Below, one piece after another: positions 9,572 through 17,333 of a stretch of DNA of 38,319 nucleotides. This DNA is from Roseicyclus sp. Its GTDB lineage: Bacteria; Pseudomonadota; Alphaproteobacteria; Rhodobacterales; Rhodobacteraceae. The translations under genes and the position numbers were made by a program. The stretch is taken from positions 1 through 38,319 of the forward strand of contig JAESTV010000281.1 of assembly GCA_016763475.1 (NCBI GenBank), written 5' to 3'. The notes beneath the pieces are model-generated. The model was not told the origin of the DNA. It saw nothing but the letters and a program-made list of their open reading frames with translations, and did no database searches. The number at the start of each line of letters is the position of its first letter. Position 1 is the first letter of the stretch.

Positions 9572-9597
9572 AAGGCGCGAACCGAAGTTCGCGCCTT
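9572..9597 (-). terminator. UUCG-loop hairpin between aapJ and aapQ
   Basis: AAGGCGCGAAC (9572-9582) and GTTCGCGCCTT (9587-9597) form a perfect 11-bp stem. On the - strand the loop is C(UUCG)G, a highly stable tetraloop, followed by TTTTCC. It lies 14 bp after the aapJ stop. Such hairpins partially terminate or protect upstream mRNA, so that periplasmic binding protein exceeds permease. Confidence 0.8.
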
Positions 9598-9610
9598 CCA
9601 AAGTCAGGTT

Positions 9611-10642
9611 TTACCGGAACGGTGGGCTGTAGAGCAGGCCACCATCGGTCCACTGAGCGTTCAGGCCACGTGCAATCCCGATCGGAGTGGACTCGCCAAT
9701 GTTGCCCTCAAAGATCTCACCGTAGTTACCACCAGCCGCAAATGCGTTGGCGGCCCAGTCGGCGTCAAGGCCGAGCATTGCGCCCAGATCACCTTCAGTG
9801 CCAAGCAGGCGGCGGATTTCAGGGTTCCCGGTGGTGCCACCGATTTCGCCGACGTTTGCCGATGTCACACCCAGCTCTTCAGCCGTGATAAGTGCATTCA
9901 GCGTCCAGCGGACGATATCGCCCCACTCGTTGTCGCCGTGGCGAACCAGCGGGCCAAGCGGCTCTTTCGACACGATCTCGGGCAGAACTACGTGTGCATC
10001 GGGATCTTCAAACGTGGCGCGCGTTGCGGCCAGGCCCGAAGCGTCCGTGGTGTACACGTCACATGCGCCGGCAAGGTACTGCTGCTGGCCTTCTGCGTTG
10101 GTCTCGATCGGCACGGGCTCGTAGCTCATGTTGTTCGAGGAGAAGTAGTCAGCAAGGTTCAGCTCAGTTGTGGTGCCGGTCTGGATGCAGACGGTTGCGC
10201 CGTCCAGTTCCAGTGCGGACGAAACGCCCAACTCACGGGGGACCATGAAGCCCTGGCCGTCATAGTAGTTCACGCCGGTAAATTCGAACGCAAGGTCGAC
10301 ATCGCGCGAAAATGTCCAGGTGGTGTTACGCGCCAGCATGTCGATCTCACCCGAAGCCAAGGCGGTGAACCGCGTCTGGCCAGTGGTCGGAACAAACTCA
10401 ACGGCGCTTGCGTCGCCCAAGACAGCAGCAGCAACCGCGCGACAGATGGCAACGTCGAAGCCTTCCCATTCGCCGTTTGCGTCAGGCGCGGCAAAGCCAG
10501 CCAGACCTGTGGTGACGCCGCAGTTCAGCGAGCCGCGATCCTGGACTTGTGCCAGCGTGCCGGACGAATGACCGTCAGCTGCTGCGTAACCTGCAGCAAC
10601 GCCAGCAATTGCGAGCGTGCCGAGAAATACGGATTTTTTCAT
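9611..10642 (-). CDS. aapJ: Amino-acid ABC transporter periplasmic binding protein
   Basis: AapJ/BztA captures polar amino acids in the periplasm for the AapQM permease. The 343-aa precursor has a signal peptide (MKKSVFLGTLAIAGVAAGYA, cleavage about residue 22). The family 3 binding-protein fold shows in GSLNCGVTTGLAGFAAPD, GFDVAICRAVAAAV, the GQTRFTALASGEIDML segment, and CIQTGTTTELNLADYF in lobe 2. The ATG at 10642 with AGGAAG 8 nt upstream is preferred over a GTG at 10651. It is the first gene of the aap cluster. The substrate range cannot be read from sequence; the family takes up glutamate, glutamine, aspartate and asparagine or broader sets. Confidence 0.95.
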   Translation of the reverse strand: MKKSVFLGTLAIAGVAAGYAAADGHSSGTLAQVQDRGSLNCGVTTGLAGFAAPDANGEWEGFDVAICRAVAAAVLGDASAVEFVPTTGQTRFTALASGEIDMLARNTTWTFSRDVDLAFEFTGVNYYDGQGFMVPRELGVSSALELDGATVCIQTGTTTELNLADYFSSNNMSYEPVPIETNAEGQQQYLAGACDVYTTDASGLAATRATFEDPDAHVVLPEIVSKEPLGPLVRHGDNEWGDIVRWTLNALITAEELGVTSANVGEIGGTTGNPEIRRLLGTEGDLGAMLGLDADWAANAFAAGGNYGEIFEGNIGESTPIGIARGLNAQWTDGGLLYSPPFR

Positions 10643-10700
10643 GTTTACCACTTCCTGTGGAGCCGCCCGTCGGGGTCATCTTACGTGCCCCGTCGGACAT

Positions 10701-10712
10701 TGGCATATGCCA
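10701..10712. promoter_or_regulatory. 12-bp perfect palindrome upstream of aapJ
   Basis: TGGCATATGCCA is centred about 64 bp upstream of the aapJ start, in a 235-bp gap otherwise without genes. It may be a regulator-binding dyad or an mRNA leader hairpin. No clear -35/-10 pair was identified nearby, so a regulatory role is only a possibility. Confidence 0.35.
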
Positions 10713-10877
10713 CGAGGGCCTGTTGAACCCCCGCCGCCGACAAAGTGGACAATTCTTATGGGAAAGGTCAAGGGTAACGCGCAGGGAAATCCGGTTGGAA
10801 ATGCTGCGTTTTCGCCTCTGCGACGAACAAAGGTTCCCAAAATGCGCAATGGCTACTGGGCCATGCCGCGGATCAGG

Positions 10878-11591
10878 TCATTTTGCGTGACACAGGTTCC
10901 AAAAGTCTTCGGCGTGCTGGAATTGGGCTTCTTTTGTCGCTGCGGCCTCTGCCGCTTCCTCGTCGGCGCCCCATTGCTCAATCTGCCACGTCTCATCGAT
11001 TCGGCTCAAACGCCAAGCATCGTGGGCATTTAACCGTTGTTCCGAGACCGCCAGTCCCAATATCAGCGATCCGCTCAGCGTCACCAAATCATGCAGGGCC
11101 GTCATTGGGAATGGCGCGATATCCGCCACAGCGCGGGATAATCGCGCCACGGCTTCCGCGTCCTGGGCGACCGGCACGATCCCCGCCCCCACCACCAACC
11201 GCGCGCCATACCGCGCGTCGGCCCAATCCAGCAGCGGGTCCCAGCCCATCGACTGACGTGACGTCAACTCCTCAGGTCCGTCGGCGCGATAACACAAAAG
11301 ATCGGTTTCACCGTAAGATGCCAACATCGCGGACACACCCGCGTGCTGCGGTGCGACTCGCTCAAGCGCCGAATTGGCCGACCGCGTGTGGGGCATTGTC
11401 AGGGGTTTGATCTCAGCCTCCTGGGCGTCCCACTCCACGGCTACGGCGTCAGCCACTGCGCGGGTCGGCAAGATCAGCGGCTGCTTGCCGGGCGTGTTGA
11501 CGCTCCGCCCGTCCAGCACCACCCGGTACCCGCCGTCCACCGCCTCAACGGCGACATCTGTCCAGAAGCGTTTGGCCTTCCACTCGGTCAT
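10878..11591 (-). CDS. ATP12 family F1-ATPase assembly chaperone
   Basis: A 237-aa ATP12 homologue. In mitochondria ATP12 holds the F1 alpha subunit until alpha/beta assembly, and alphaproteobacterial homologues are presumed to do the same. Family features are FWTDVAVEAVDGGYRVVLDG near the N-terminus, then NTPGKQPLILPT, VAVEWDAQ, MPHTRSANSALERV, ASYGETDLLCYRA, WDPLLDWA and a C-terminal helix. The start at 11591 overlaps the stop of the preceding HAD gene (ATGA); codons up to 11603 are rejected. It is the last gene of the luxI-to-ATP12 run, with no obvious terminator after it. Confidence 0.93.
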   Translation of the reverse strand: MTEWKAKRFWTDVAVEAVDGGYRVVLDGRSVNTPGKQPLILPTRAVADAVAVEWDAQEAEIKPLTMPHTRSANSALERVAPQHAGVSAMLASYGETDLLCYRADGPEELTSRQSMGWDPLLDWADARYGARLVVGAGIVPVAQDAEAVARLSRAVADIAPFPMTALHDLVTLSGSLILGLAVSEQRLNAHDAWRLSRIDETWQIEQWGADEEAAEAAATKEAQFQHAEDFWNLCHAK

Positions 11592-12277
11592 GTCTGCACC
11601 CACATTTGCGCCAACGCGCCCGGAAGGGCTGCGAAGTCCGGCAAAACCTGCACCGCACCCGCACCGATCAGGGCGTCATCGGGGTGATACCCCCAGCCAA
11701 CACCAAACCCGCGCACCCCCGCAGAACGCGCCATCTCCATGTCGAAACTTGTGTCGCCAATCATCACCGCATCCACAGCCTCAACCCCGGTCTCAGCCAA
11801 ACAGGTCATCACCATCGACGGATGCGGCTTTGAGGGGTGGTTGTCTGCCACCTGAATGGTCTGAAACAGCCGTTCCCACCCGTTCACCTCGATCAGATGG
11901 TCAAGGCCCCGGCGGGATTTCCCGGTCGCCACACCAAGTAGCACATCATCGCGCACAGCCAGACCGGCCAGAACCTCCGCCGCACCGGGATACAGCGGCG
12001 AATGTGCCTCCCCTGAACTCCGCAGGTCCATGAATGTATCTTTGTACGCCTGGGTCAGGTCATCACGCAGATGCGCGTGATCCGGCACCAGCCGCACAAA
12101 CGCCTCTGGCAACGACAACCCCACAATCGACAAGATCGCGTCCCGTCCCGGTGATCGCAGATCATGGGCGCGAAATGCCCCATCCATCGAGGCGAGGATA
12201 TGCCCCTGGCTATCCACCAAAGTCCCGTCCACATCGAAAATCACCAGTTTCAAACTTGAATCGGGGCGCACACTCAC
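11588..12277 (-). CDS. HAD-IA family hydrolase, phosphoglycolate phosphatase-like
   Basis: The 229-aa protein has the four HAD motifs: FDVDGTLVDS (nucleophile and acid/base aspartates, residues 14-23), the motif II residue in GVATGKSRRGLD, a lysine in HPSKPHPSM, and GDTSFDMEMA for motif IV. The helical cap between motifs I and II fits the Gph/PGP-like subfamily that acts on small phosphorylated metabolites; the substrate is not known. Its start overlaps the rluC stop and its stop overlaps the ATP12 start, both by 4 nt, so rluC, this gene and ATP12 should be translationally coupled. Confidence 0.92.
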   Translation of the reverse strand: MSVRPDSSLKLVIFDVDGTLVDSQGHILASMDGAFRAHDLRSPGRDAILSIVGLSLPEAFVRLVPDHAHLRDDLTQAYKDTFMDLRSSGEAHSPLYPGAAEVLAGLAVRDDVLLGVATGKSRRGLDHLIEVNGWERLFQTIQVADNHPSKPHPSMVMTCLAETGVEAVDAVMIGDTSFDMEMARSAGVRGFGVGWGYHPDDALIGAGAVQVLPDFAALPGALAQMWVQT

Positions 12278-13347
12278 ACCTCATCCTCAAATGGATCAGC
12301 GGGCACGTCGCGGGGATCCCATCCCAATGTGTTCCAGGTCTTTTTCATGTGATCAGGTAGCGGAGCGATCAGGTTCAGCTGCGCGCCGGTAATCGGGTGT
12401 TTCAAGCTCAGACTCCGCGCATGCAGGTGCAGCTTACGGCTGATCTCGCCACCCAATTGCGCGCCCCAGCCGTCGCCGAGGTTTTCTTGCCCGGATCCAC
12501 CGTATTTCCCATCCCCAACGATCGGGTGCCCGATCTCGGCCATATGGGCGCGCAACTGGTGTGTGCGCCCGGTGATCGGCACCAGCGCACACCAACAGAC
12601 CCGCCCGGCAAGGTTGGACATCACGGCATAATCCGTCTCGGCCCGCTTCGCACCTTCCGTGGTGCGCATGTCATCAGGATGCACGGCGCGCATCTTCTCG
12701 TTCTCACCGGCGCGGCCATGGCCCGGCGCCTTTACCAGCCCCAGCTTGATCGTGCCCATCTTTGGAAACGGCGTCCCCGCAATGGCGGCCCAATATATCT
12801 TCCGGGTGGCGCGCGACCGGAACGCATCGGTCAGCCCTTTGGCGCACATCCGGGTCCGCGCCAGAATCAAAACACCCGAGGTGTCCTTGTCGAGCCGATG
12901 CACCAGCCTCGGCTTTTCTTCCAACCCGAATTTCAGCGCCTCCGCCAAACCGTCCACATGTTTGGTCTGACCGCTGCCGCCCTGGGTCGGCAACCCTGCC
13001 GGTTTGTTCAAAGCGATGATGTGATCGTCACGGTAAATGACCGCCGCGCGGATCATCTCTACATCGGCCTCGTTCCATTTCGACGCGACTTGCGGCGGCC
13101 TATCGTTCCATTTGGACCCATCTGGTTGGGTTTCGTTTGGATCGGGCAACGGCGGGATTCGCACCATTTGCCCGATTTCCACACGGGTAGAGGATTTCAC
13201 CCGGCCGCCATCAACGCGAATTTCGCCCTTGCGGCACAGCTTTTCGATCCGGCCCTGGGGCACATGCGGAAAAATTCGGCGAAACCACCGATCCAGCCGT
13301 TGATCACCGTCATCCGGCCCAACCTCAAGGGTCTGAACTCCACTCAT
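12274..13347 (-). CDS. rluC: 23S rRNA pseudouridine synthase, RluC/RluA family
   Basis: The 357-aa enzyme isomerises specific uridines in 23S rRNA. An N-terminal S4 RNA-binding domain runs RLDRWFRRIFPHVPQGRIEK to about residue 75. The RluA-family catalytic motif HRLDKDTSGVLILAR contains the nucleophilic aspartate, and GRTHQLRAHMAEIGHPIVGD is the conserved C-terminal RNA-binding motif. The start at 13347 (MSGVQTLEV) was chosen because it overlaps the crcB stop as ATGA; a longer frame to 13371 lies within crcB. RluC-type specificity (U955/2504/2580 in E. coli) is likely but not proven from sequence. Confidence 0.93.
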   Translation of the reverse strand: MSGVQTLEVGPDDGDQRLDRWFRRIFPHVPQGRIEKLCRKGEIRVDGGRVKSSTRVEIGQMVRIPPLPDPNETQPDGSKWNDRPPQVASKWNEADVEMIRAAVIYRDDHIIALNKPAGLPTQGGSGQTKHVDGLAEALKFGLEEKPRLVHRLDKDTSGVLILARTRMCAKGLTDAFRSRATRKIYWAAIAGTPFPKMGTIKLGLVKAPGHGRAGENEKMRAVHPDDMRTTEGAKRAETDYAVMSNLAGRVCWCALVPITGRTHQLRAHMAEIGHPIVGDGKYGGSGQENLGDGWGAQLGGEISRKLHLHARSLSLKHPITGAQLNLIAPLPDHMKKTWNTLGWDPRDVPADPFEDEV

Positions 13348-13721
13348 GCGTATAGCCCCCGCGCAAGCCACAGGCCCGCCATAAGTCCAAGGATTGAAAG
13401 GCTCACGGACAGCACAACATACAGCGCCGCCTGCCCGATATCGCCACGTTCATACAAATTCACCGTCTCCATCGAAAATGCCGAGAACGTTGTAAACCCG
13501 CCTAAAAAACCGGTCATCACCAGTGGCGACAAATAGGTGAGGCCCCGGTTCGCCGCCACCACCACAAACACACCGATCAGGAACGATCCCAAGATATTCA
13601 CCGTCAGGATCGGCAGTGGAAACGCGCTGTGCCCCACAAGCCGGATCATCCCGAGACCGGTCAGGTATCGAAGCGCAGACCCAATGGCGCCACCAAGGGC
13701 AACTTGTAACACAGCAATCAT
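13344..13721 (-). CDS. crcB: Fluoride efflux channel CrcB/Fluc
   Basis: CrcB forms dual-topology dimeric fluoride channels that expel fluoride. The 125-aa protein has four hydrophobic helices and the conserved motifs GGAIGSALRYL, FPLPILTVNILGSFLIG (pore asparagine in TVN.LG) and GFLGGFTTFSAFSMET (the fluoride-lining FTTFS segment). The length is typical. It lies 57 bp after rarA and overlaps rluC by 4 nt. No fluoride (crcB) riboswitch could be recognised in the short upstream gap, so it is probably transcribed with rarA. Confidence 0.94.
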   Translation of the reverse strand: MIAVLQVALGGAIGSALRYLTGLGMIRLVGHSAFPLPILTVNILGSFLIGVFVVVAANRGLTYLSPLVMTGFLGGFTTFSAFSMETVNLYERGDIGQAALYVVLSVSLSILGLMAGLWLARGLYA

Positions 13722-13778
13722 GGGCGCGGAGTGGGCCTAAGCGCCGGAATTGTCAACGTTTGCCCTTGGCACACGCCT

Positions 13779-15089
13779 TCAACGTTTGCGCTTCGCGCGC
13801 AGGCCTTCAAACCAATCAAGGCGCTTTTTCAGGTCGCGCTCAAACCCACGTTCTTTCGGTTCGTAGAAATGCGCCCGTGACATGGTGTCGGGAAAGTAGT
13901 TCGCACCCGAAAATCCGTCCTCGGCGTCATGATCATATTCATAGCCTTTGCCATAACCCTGATCCTTCATCATCGCGGTCGGTGCGTTCAGGATATGTTT
14001 GGGGGGCGGCGCGGAACCGGTTGATTTCGCCGAGGCTCTTGCGGCCTTGTAGGCCACATATGCCGCATTCGATTTTGGCGCGAGGGCAAGGTACGTGACC
14101 GCCTGCGCCAGCGCCAACTCGCCCTCAGGGGAGCCAAGCCTCTCATAGGTTTCCCAGGCATCCAGACACACCCGCTGCGCCTGCGGGTCAGCAAGGCCGA
14201 TATCCTCCACAGACATCCGCGTAATCCGCCGCGCCAGGTAACGCGGGTCTTCACCACCCTCCAACATCCGGGCCAGCCAATAGAGTGCGGCGTCAGGGTC
14301 CGAACCCCGGACCGATTTATGTAACGCCGAAATCAGGTTAAAGTGGGCATCCCCGGACTTGTCATATTGCGCCGCACGGCGTTGCAGCCGGGTGCCAAGC
14401 GCCTTGGTGCCAAGGGGTTCCACCTTCCATGCGGCCACCTGCTCGACCAAATTCAACAACGCCCGCCCGTCGCCATCCGCCATCTCCCGCATCGCCACAC
14501 GGGCCTCGGGCAGCAGCGGCAGCTTGGCGCCCAACTCTGCCTCAGCGCGGACCAACAATGCCTCAAGGTCATCATCCGATAACCGCTCCAGCACCATGAC
14601 CTGAGAGCGTGACATCACAGCCGCGTTCAACTCAAACGAGGGGTTTTCAGTGGTCGCCCCAACCAGAAGGATGGTGCCATCCTCCATATGTGGCAGAAAC
14701 CCATCCTGCTGGGCTTTGTTGAAGCGGTGGATCTCATCCACAAACAGCAACGTCCCCTGCCCGTTGGCGCGCCGGTTCTTGGCGGTGTCAAACACCTTCC
14801 GCAAATCCGGCATACCGGTGAAAATTGCACTGATCTGCACAAAGTTCAGCGCGGTCTCATCCGCCAGAAGCCGGGCGATGGTGGTTTTGCCGACACCGGG
14901 CGGGCCCCATAAAATCAGCGATGATAACGCGCCGCTGTCCAGCATCACTCGAAGTGATCCCTCAGGCCCCAGCAAATGCGCCTGCCCGATAACCTCAGCC
15001 AGAGACACAGGCCGCAAACGGTCCGCCAAGGGCCGCGGCCCTTGGGGTACATCTGCTGAAGCAGCGCCAGTGTCGAACAAATCGGCCAT
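13779..15089 (-). CDS. rarA: Replication-associated recombination protein A (MgsA/RarA ATPase)
   Basis: RarA is a clamp-loader-like AAA+ ATPase acting at stalled or gapped replication forks, a homologue of WRNIP1/Mgs1. The 436-aa protein shows RPLADRLRPVSLAEVIGQAH, Walker A GPPGVGKTT (residues 62-70), Walker B FVDEIHRF with DEIH at 118-121, sensor 1 GATTENPSFELN, arginine-finger region and the C-terminal tetramerisation domain (LPDTMSRAHFYEP-type). The start codon at 15089 is 16 bp downstream of the luxI stop, so it is likely read from the same message as luxI, with crcB following. Confidence 0.95.
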   Translation of the reverse strand: MADLFDTGAASADVPQGPRPLADRLRPVSLAEVIGQAHLLGPEGSLRVMLDSGALSSLILWGPPGVGKTTIARLLADETALNFVQISAIFTGMPDLRKVFDTAKNRRANGQGTLLFVDEIHRFNKAQQDGFLPHMEDGTILLVGATTENPSFELNAAVMSRSQVMVLERLSDDDLEALLVRAEAELGAKLPLLPEARVAMREMADGDGRALLNLVEQVAAWKVEPLGTKALGTRLQRRAAQYDKSGDAHFNLISALHKSVRGSDPDAALYWLARMLEGGEDPRYLARRITRMSVEDIGLADPQAQRVCLDAWETYERLGSPEGELALAQAVTYLALAPKSNAAYVAYKAARASAKSTGSAPPPKHILNAPTAMMKDQGYGKGYEYDHDAEDGFSGANYFPDTMSRAHFYEPKERGFERDLKKRLDWFEGLRAKRKR

Positions 15090-15105
15090 GAAGCCGATCT
15101 ACCAC

Positions 15106-15693
15106 TCAATGCATCTTGGATGCCATGGTAACGAAGTAGCAGCGATGGGTGACGCCCCCGATTTTCATCTTTGGCCCGCCAGCCTCCATGTCGATCCCCA
15201 GACGACGACCCAGACGTGGTATGCCGATGGGCAACAGGCCCAAAAGCGTTGTTGCGCCAAGTTCGCGGGCAGAGCGCACCATATGCCCCATCAGCGAAAG
15301 CTGCACCTCGCGCCGGATGTCGGTCTCGACCCCCTCCGCCACAAACAGGCGGTTGGCGTCCCAGATATGTTCAGCAATCGGCGCCGTATCATCCAACAGG
15401 TTTGAGGGGATCTCATCCAGCAGCCCCCGCTGCGCATCCCGCACCATATAGCTGTAAATCCCACAGGAGGCTGTTGTCGGAGTCAGCCGCACTCCGGCCA
15501 GCACTCGGGTGCCATCATGGACACACACCCACCGGCTCTGGGCAGTGTCATATTGGTCAAATTCCATGTCCCCTTCCGAGGGGATCTCCCAGCCCATCTC
15601 CTCAATGAAGGTGCGGTGCCGGGCCTTGAGCATGTTGGTGAACAGCGGCCCGTGAGTGTGGAAGTTTTCGAAAGAAAGGGTCGTCATTTGCAT
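15106..15693 (-). CDS. luxI: Acyl-homoserine lactone synthase, LuxI family
   Basis: The enzyme makes N-acyl-homoserine lactones from S-adenosylmethionine and acyl-ACP. In the 195-aa product the invariant LuxI residues are present: R25 and F29 in RHRTF, W35 in MGWEIP, D46 and D49 in FDQYD, and R69 in GVRLTPTT. The conserved glutamate of the WE.SR block reads aspartate in IWDANRLFV. The ATG at 15693 has AGGAGG just upstream; codons up to 15750 are rejected. It follows luxR by 80 bp and precedes rarA by 16 bp. Acyl chain length cannot be predicted with confidence. Confidence 0.94.
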   Translation of the reverse strand: MQMTTLSFENFHTHGPLFTNMLKARHRTFIEEMGWEIPSEGDMEFDQYDTAQSRWVCVHDGTRVLAGVRLTPTTASCGIYSYMVRDAQRGLLDEIPSNLLDDTAPIAEHIWDANRLFVAEGVETDIRREVQLSLMGHMVRSARELGATTLLGLLPIGIPRLGRRLGIDMEAGGPKMKIGGVTHRCYFVTMASKMH

Positions 15694-15773
15694 AGAGGCC
15701 TCCTGTGAGGTGAATCGATTATTTCGACACACCGCCAAGAAGGCCCTCATGCTGGGGCTGCGTCCCCTATTCC

Positions 15774-16385
15774 TCAGATCAATCCGTATTCCTTGGCCCT
15801 TTGCACGGCTTCTGCCGTGGTTCGAGCCATCAGTTTCTGACGGGCAGACGTCAGTCGCGCTTTGAAGGCGCTTTCGGATATGCCGAGTTTTGCGGCAGCA
15901 GCGGCATGGCGGTCCCCCTCCGCGATGCGTTTTAGCGCGTCACCTTGCGCCTTGGACAGGCGGGCCGGTGGTTCGGACAGATCGTGCATGCGGTGCACAA
16001 TCCGATAGACAAGTTCCATTTCGTCGTCGCCAAATTCGCGGTCTGCTCGGCTGGCGCCCGCAATGGTGCGTGATGACATCGGCCCGATGGACGCGATCAT
16101 TCCGTACCGCAGGCCGTACTCGGCGGATTCTGTCAGGATCCCGAAGGGATCTGGCAGGCCGATCTGGCTCCAACGGCGGGTCCCGGTGTGGCTTAGCCCC
16201 CAGGCGAGTGTCGGGTCCCGCAGACCATAGAGTTTGGACGTATAAACCTCCTGCCAGGTATCAGGGTAAGTGTTCACCATGATCAGCGGCGAGACGTAGC
16301 GAATGTGCAGCCCCACTGCGAACCCTGCCGGCGCCGCCAACGAAAGTTCGTGTAGCAACAAGTCGAGAACCGGCGCTTTTGTCAT
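15774..16385 (-). CDS. luxR: LuxR family autoinducer-binding transcriptional regulator
   Basis: The 203-aa protein pairs with the adjacent LuxI. The autoinducer-binding residues of the family are present with TraR spacing: Y40, W44, Y48, D57-P58 and W72. The C-terminal helix-turn-helix is LSKAQGDALKRIAEGD followed by AAAKLGISESAFKARLTSA, but the usually conserved glutamate of this block (E178 in TraR) is a glutamine (Q148). The protein is shorter than the usual 235-250 aa. The start at 16385 with GGTAGG upstream is preferred over 16439, which would place the promoter dyad inside the gene. It is likely autoregulated through that dyad. Confidence 0.92.
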   Translation of the reverse strand: MTKAPVLDLLLHELSLAAPAGFAVGLHIRYVSPLIMVNTYPDTWQEVYTSKLYGLRDPTLAWGLSHTGTRRWSQIGLPDPFGILTESAEYGLRYGMIASIGPMSSRTIAGASRADREFGDDEMELVYRIVHRMHDLSEPPARLSKAQGDALKRIAEGDRHAAAAAKLGISESAFKARLTSARQKLMARTTAEAVQRAKEYGLI

Positions 16386-16393
16386 AGTACCTA

Positions 16394-16415
16394 CCAAATA
16401 GACATGTCCATTTAG
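16394..16415. promoter_or_regulatory. Lux-box-like dyad between luxR and a divergent small gene
   Basis: A 22-bp imperfect inverted repeat centred on GACATGTC (16401-16408) with flanking AAAT/ATTT arms; 9 of 11 base pairs are symmetrical. It begins 9 bp upstream of the luxR start and touches a possible luxR -10 (TATCTA on the - strand, 16413-16418; TTGACC at 16434-16439). For the divergent ORF it lies just upstream of a possible TTGCCT-N17-GATCAT promoter (16421-16449). The size and position fit a LuxR binding site; the protein that binds it is inferred. Confidence 0.6.
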
Positions 16416-16476
16416 ATAGGTTGCCTCAGGGAGGGTCAAGTTGGATCATAGGCCAGTTAGCAATCAGGTGAGACTT

Positions 16477-16656
16477 ATGGACAAACGGATCGATCCCGAT
16501 CTATTTGCGCGTCTCATGAAGCTTTCTTCATCAACGCGCACAGACCTGCTGGAATACCTGGGCCAAACGCGCTTGGCACCTGAAGAAGCCATGCGCTTGT
16601 CGATGGGTGACACGGCGAATGTGAACGACGTCTACGTCAGGAAGACCGGCGAATAA
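16477..16656 (+). CDS. Hypothetical small protein divergent from luxR
   Basis: A 59-aa basic-acidic protein (starting MDKRIDPDLFARLMKLSS, ending NVNDVYVRKTGE) with predicted helices and no cysteines, signal peptide or membrane segment. I do not recognise a family. Support for it being real: an AGGTGAG Shine-Dalgarno 5-6 nt before the ATG, a plausible promoter, its position next to the lux-box-like dyad, and a strong terminator 42 bp after its stop whose tail suits this strand. An upstream in-frame TTG at 16441 is less likely. A role in quorum-sensing output or feedback is only a guess from position. Confidence 0.6.
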   Translation: MDKRIDPDLFARLMKLSSSTRTDLLEYLGQTRLAPEEAMRLSMGDTANVNDVYVRKTGE

Positions 16657-16697
16657 GCGCCCAATTCGGCGCGACTCAAGCAAGAACTGCCCAAACG

Positions 16698-16727
16698 AAA
16701 GCCCCCCGACAATGTCGGGGGGCTTTT
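16698..16727. terminator. Bidirectional terminator between the small ORF and rplQ
   Basis: A 13-bp perfect stem (AAAGCCCCCCGAC with GTCGGGGGGCTTT) around AAT. On the + strand it is followed by TTTTG and would end the small ORF message; on the - strand it lies 26 bp past the rplQ stop and would end the alpha ribosomal operon. Confidence 0.85.
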
Positions 16728-16752
16728 GTGCTTTCAGCCGATGGCGCGGGGA

Positions 16753-17172
16753 TTAATCCGCCGCTGCTTCTTCGGCCTCAACGCGGGCGCGGTCTGCCGC
16801 GCCTTTTGCGTCCACGTCACGGTCTACAAATTCGATGATCGCCATCGGCGCCATGTCACCATAGCGGAAGCCGGCTTTCATGATCCGCACATAACCACCG
16901 GGGCGTTCGGCATAACGAGGCCCAAGGATGTCGAACAGTTTCGCGACATACTGGTCCTGCTTCAACTGCGACGCGGCCTGACGGCGCGCATGCAGGTCAC
17001 CGCGCTTGGCAAGCGTGATGAGTTTCTCGACGATCGGACGCAGTTCCTTGGCTTTGGGAACCGTTGTCTTGATCTGTTCGTGTTCGATGAGTGAGCCGGA
17101 CATGTTGGCAAACATCGCTTTGCGATGTTCGTGGGTCCGGTTCAGGCGGCGGTATCCGCGGGCGTGACGCAT
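16753..17172 (-). CDS. rplQ: 50S ribosomal protein L17
   Basis: L17 binds 23S rRNA near the peptide exit. The 139-aa protein begins with the invariant [20 protein letters not shown], has [20 protein letters not shown] in the middle and [20 protein letters not shown] near residue 100. A charged Ala/Glu-rich tail of about 20 residues ([15 protein letters not shown]) extends past the E. coli form. It is the last gene of the alpha operon, 161 bp after rpoA, and is followed by a strong terminator. Confidence 0.98.
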   Translation of the reverse strand: MRHARGYRRLNRTHEHRKAMFANMSGSLIEHEQIKTTVPKAKELRPIVEKLITLAKRGDLHARRQAASQLKQDQYVAKLFDILGPRYAERPGGYVRIMKAGFRYGDMAPMAIIEFVDRDVDAKGAADRARVEAEEAAAD

Positions 17173-17333
17173 TGTCTATCTCCAAATATGTGCCCTCTAC
17201 GGGCTTTTTTACTTTGTCCGGAGCCCCATGCGTTTGCGGAACCCTCTCCTTGGGGTGCTCTCACCCGAATATTCCCCAGCAGATCTGGGCATTGTAGCTG
17301 CGGGCGAGGTGCCCCCCCGCCCGCGTAGTTCAA

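Noticed and set aside
9422-10726. 434-codon + strand frame
   Set aside because: Antisense of aapJ, whose family membership and signal peptide are clear.
12397-13536. 379-codon + strand frame
   Set aside because: Antisense of rluC and crcB; no family features.
13722-13778. Fluoride riboswitch ahead of crcB
   Set aside because: Only 57 bp are available after rarA and the conserved crcB-motif sequence was not recognised.
16386-16439. Longer luxR start at 16439
   Set aside because: It would put the promoter dyad and both promoter elements inside the coding region, and the shorter start has its own ribosome site.
17195-17212. Hairpin GCCC/GGGC followed by T-run in the rpoA-rplQ gap
   Set aside because: The U-tract suits the + strand, where no gene needs termination; a 4-bp stem is too weak.
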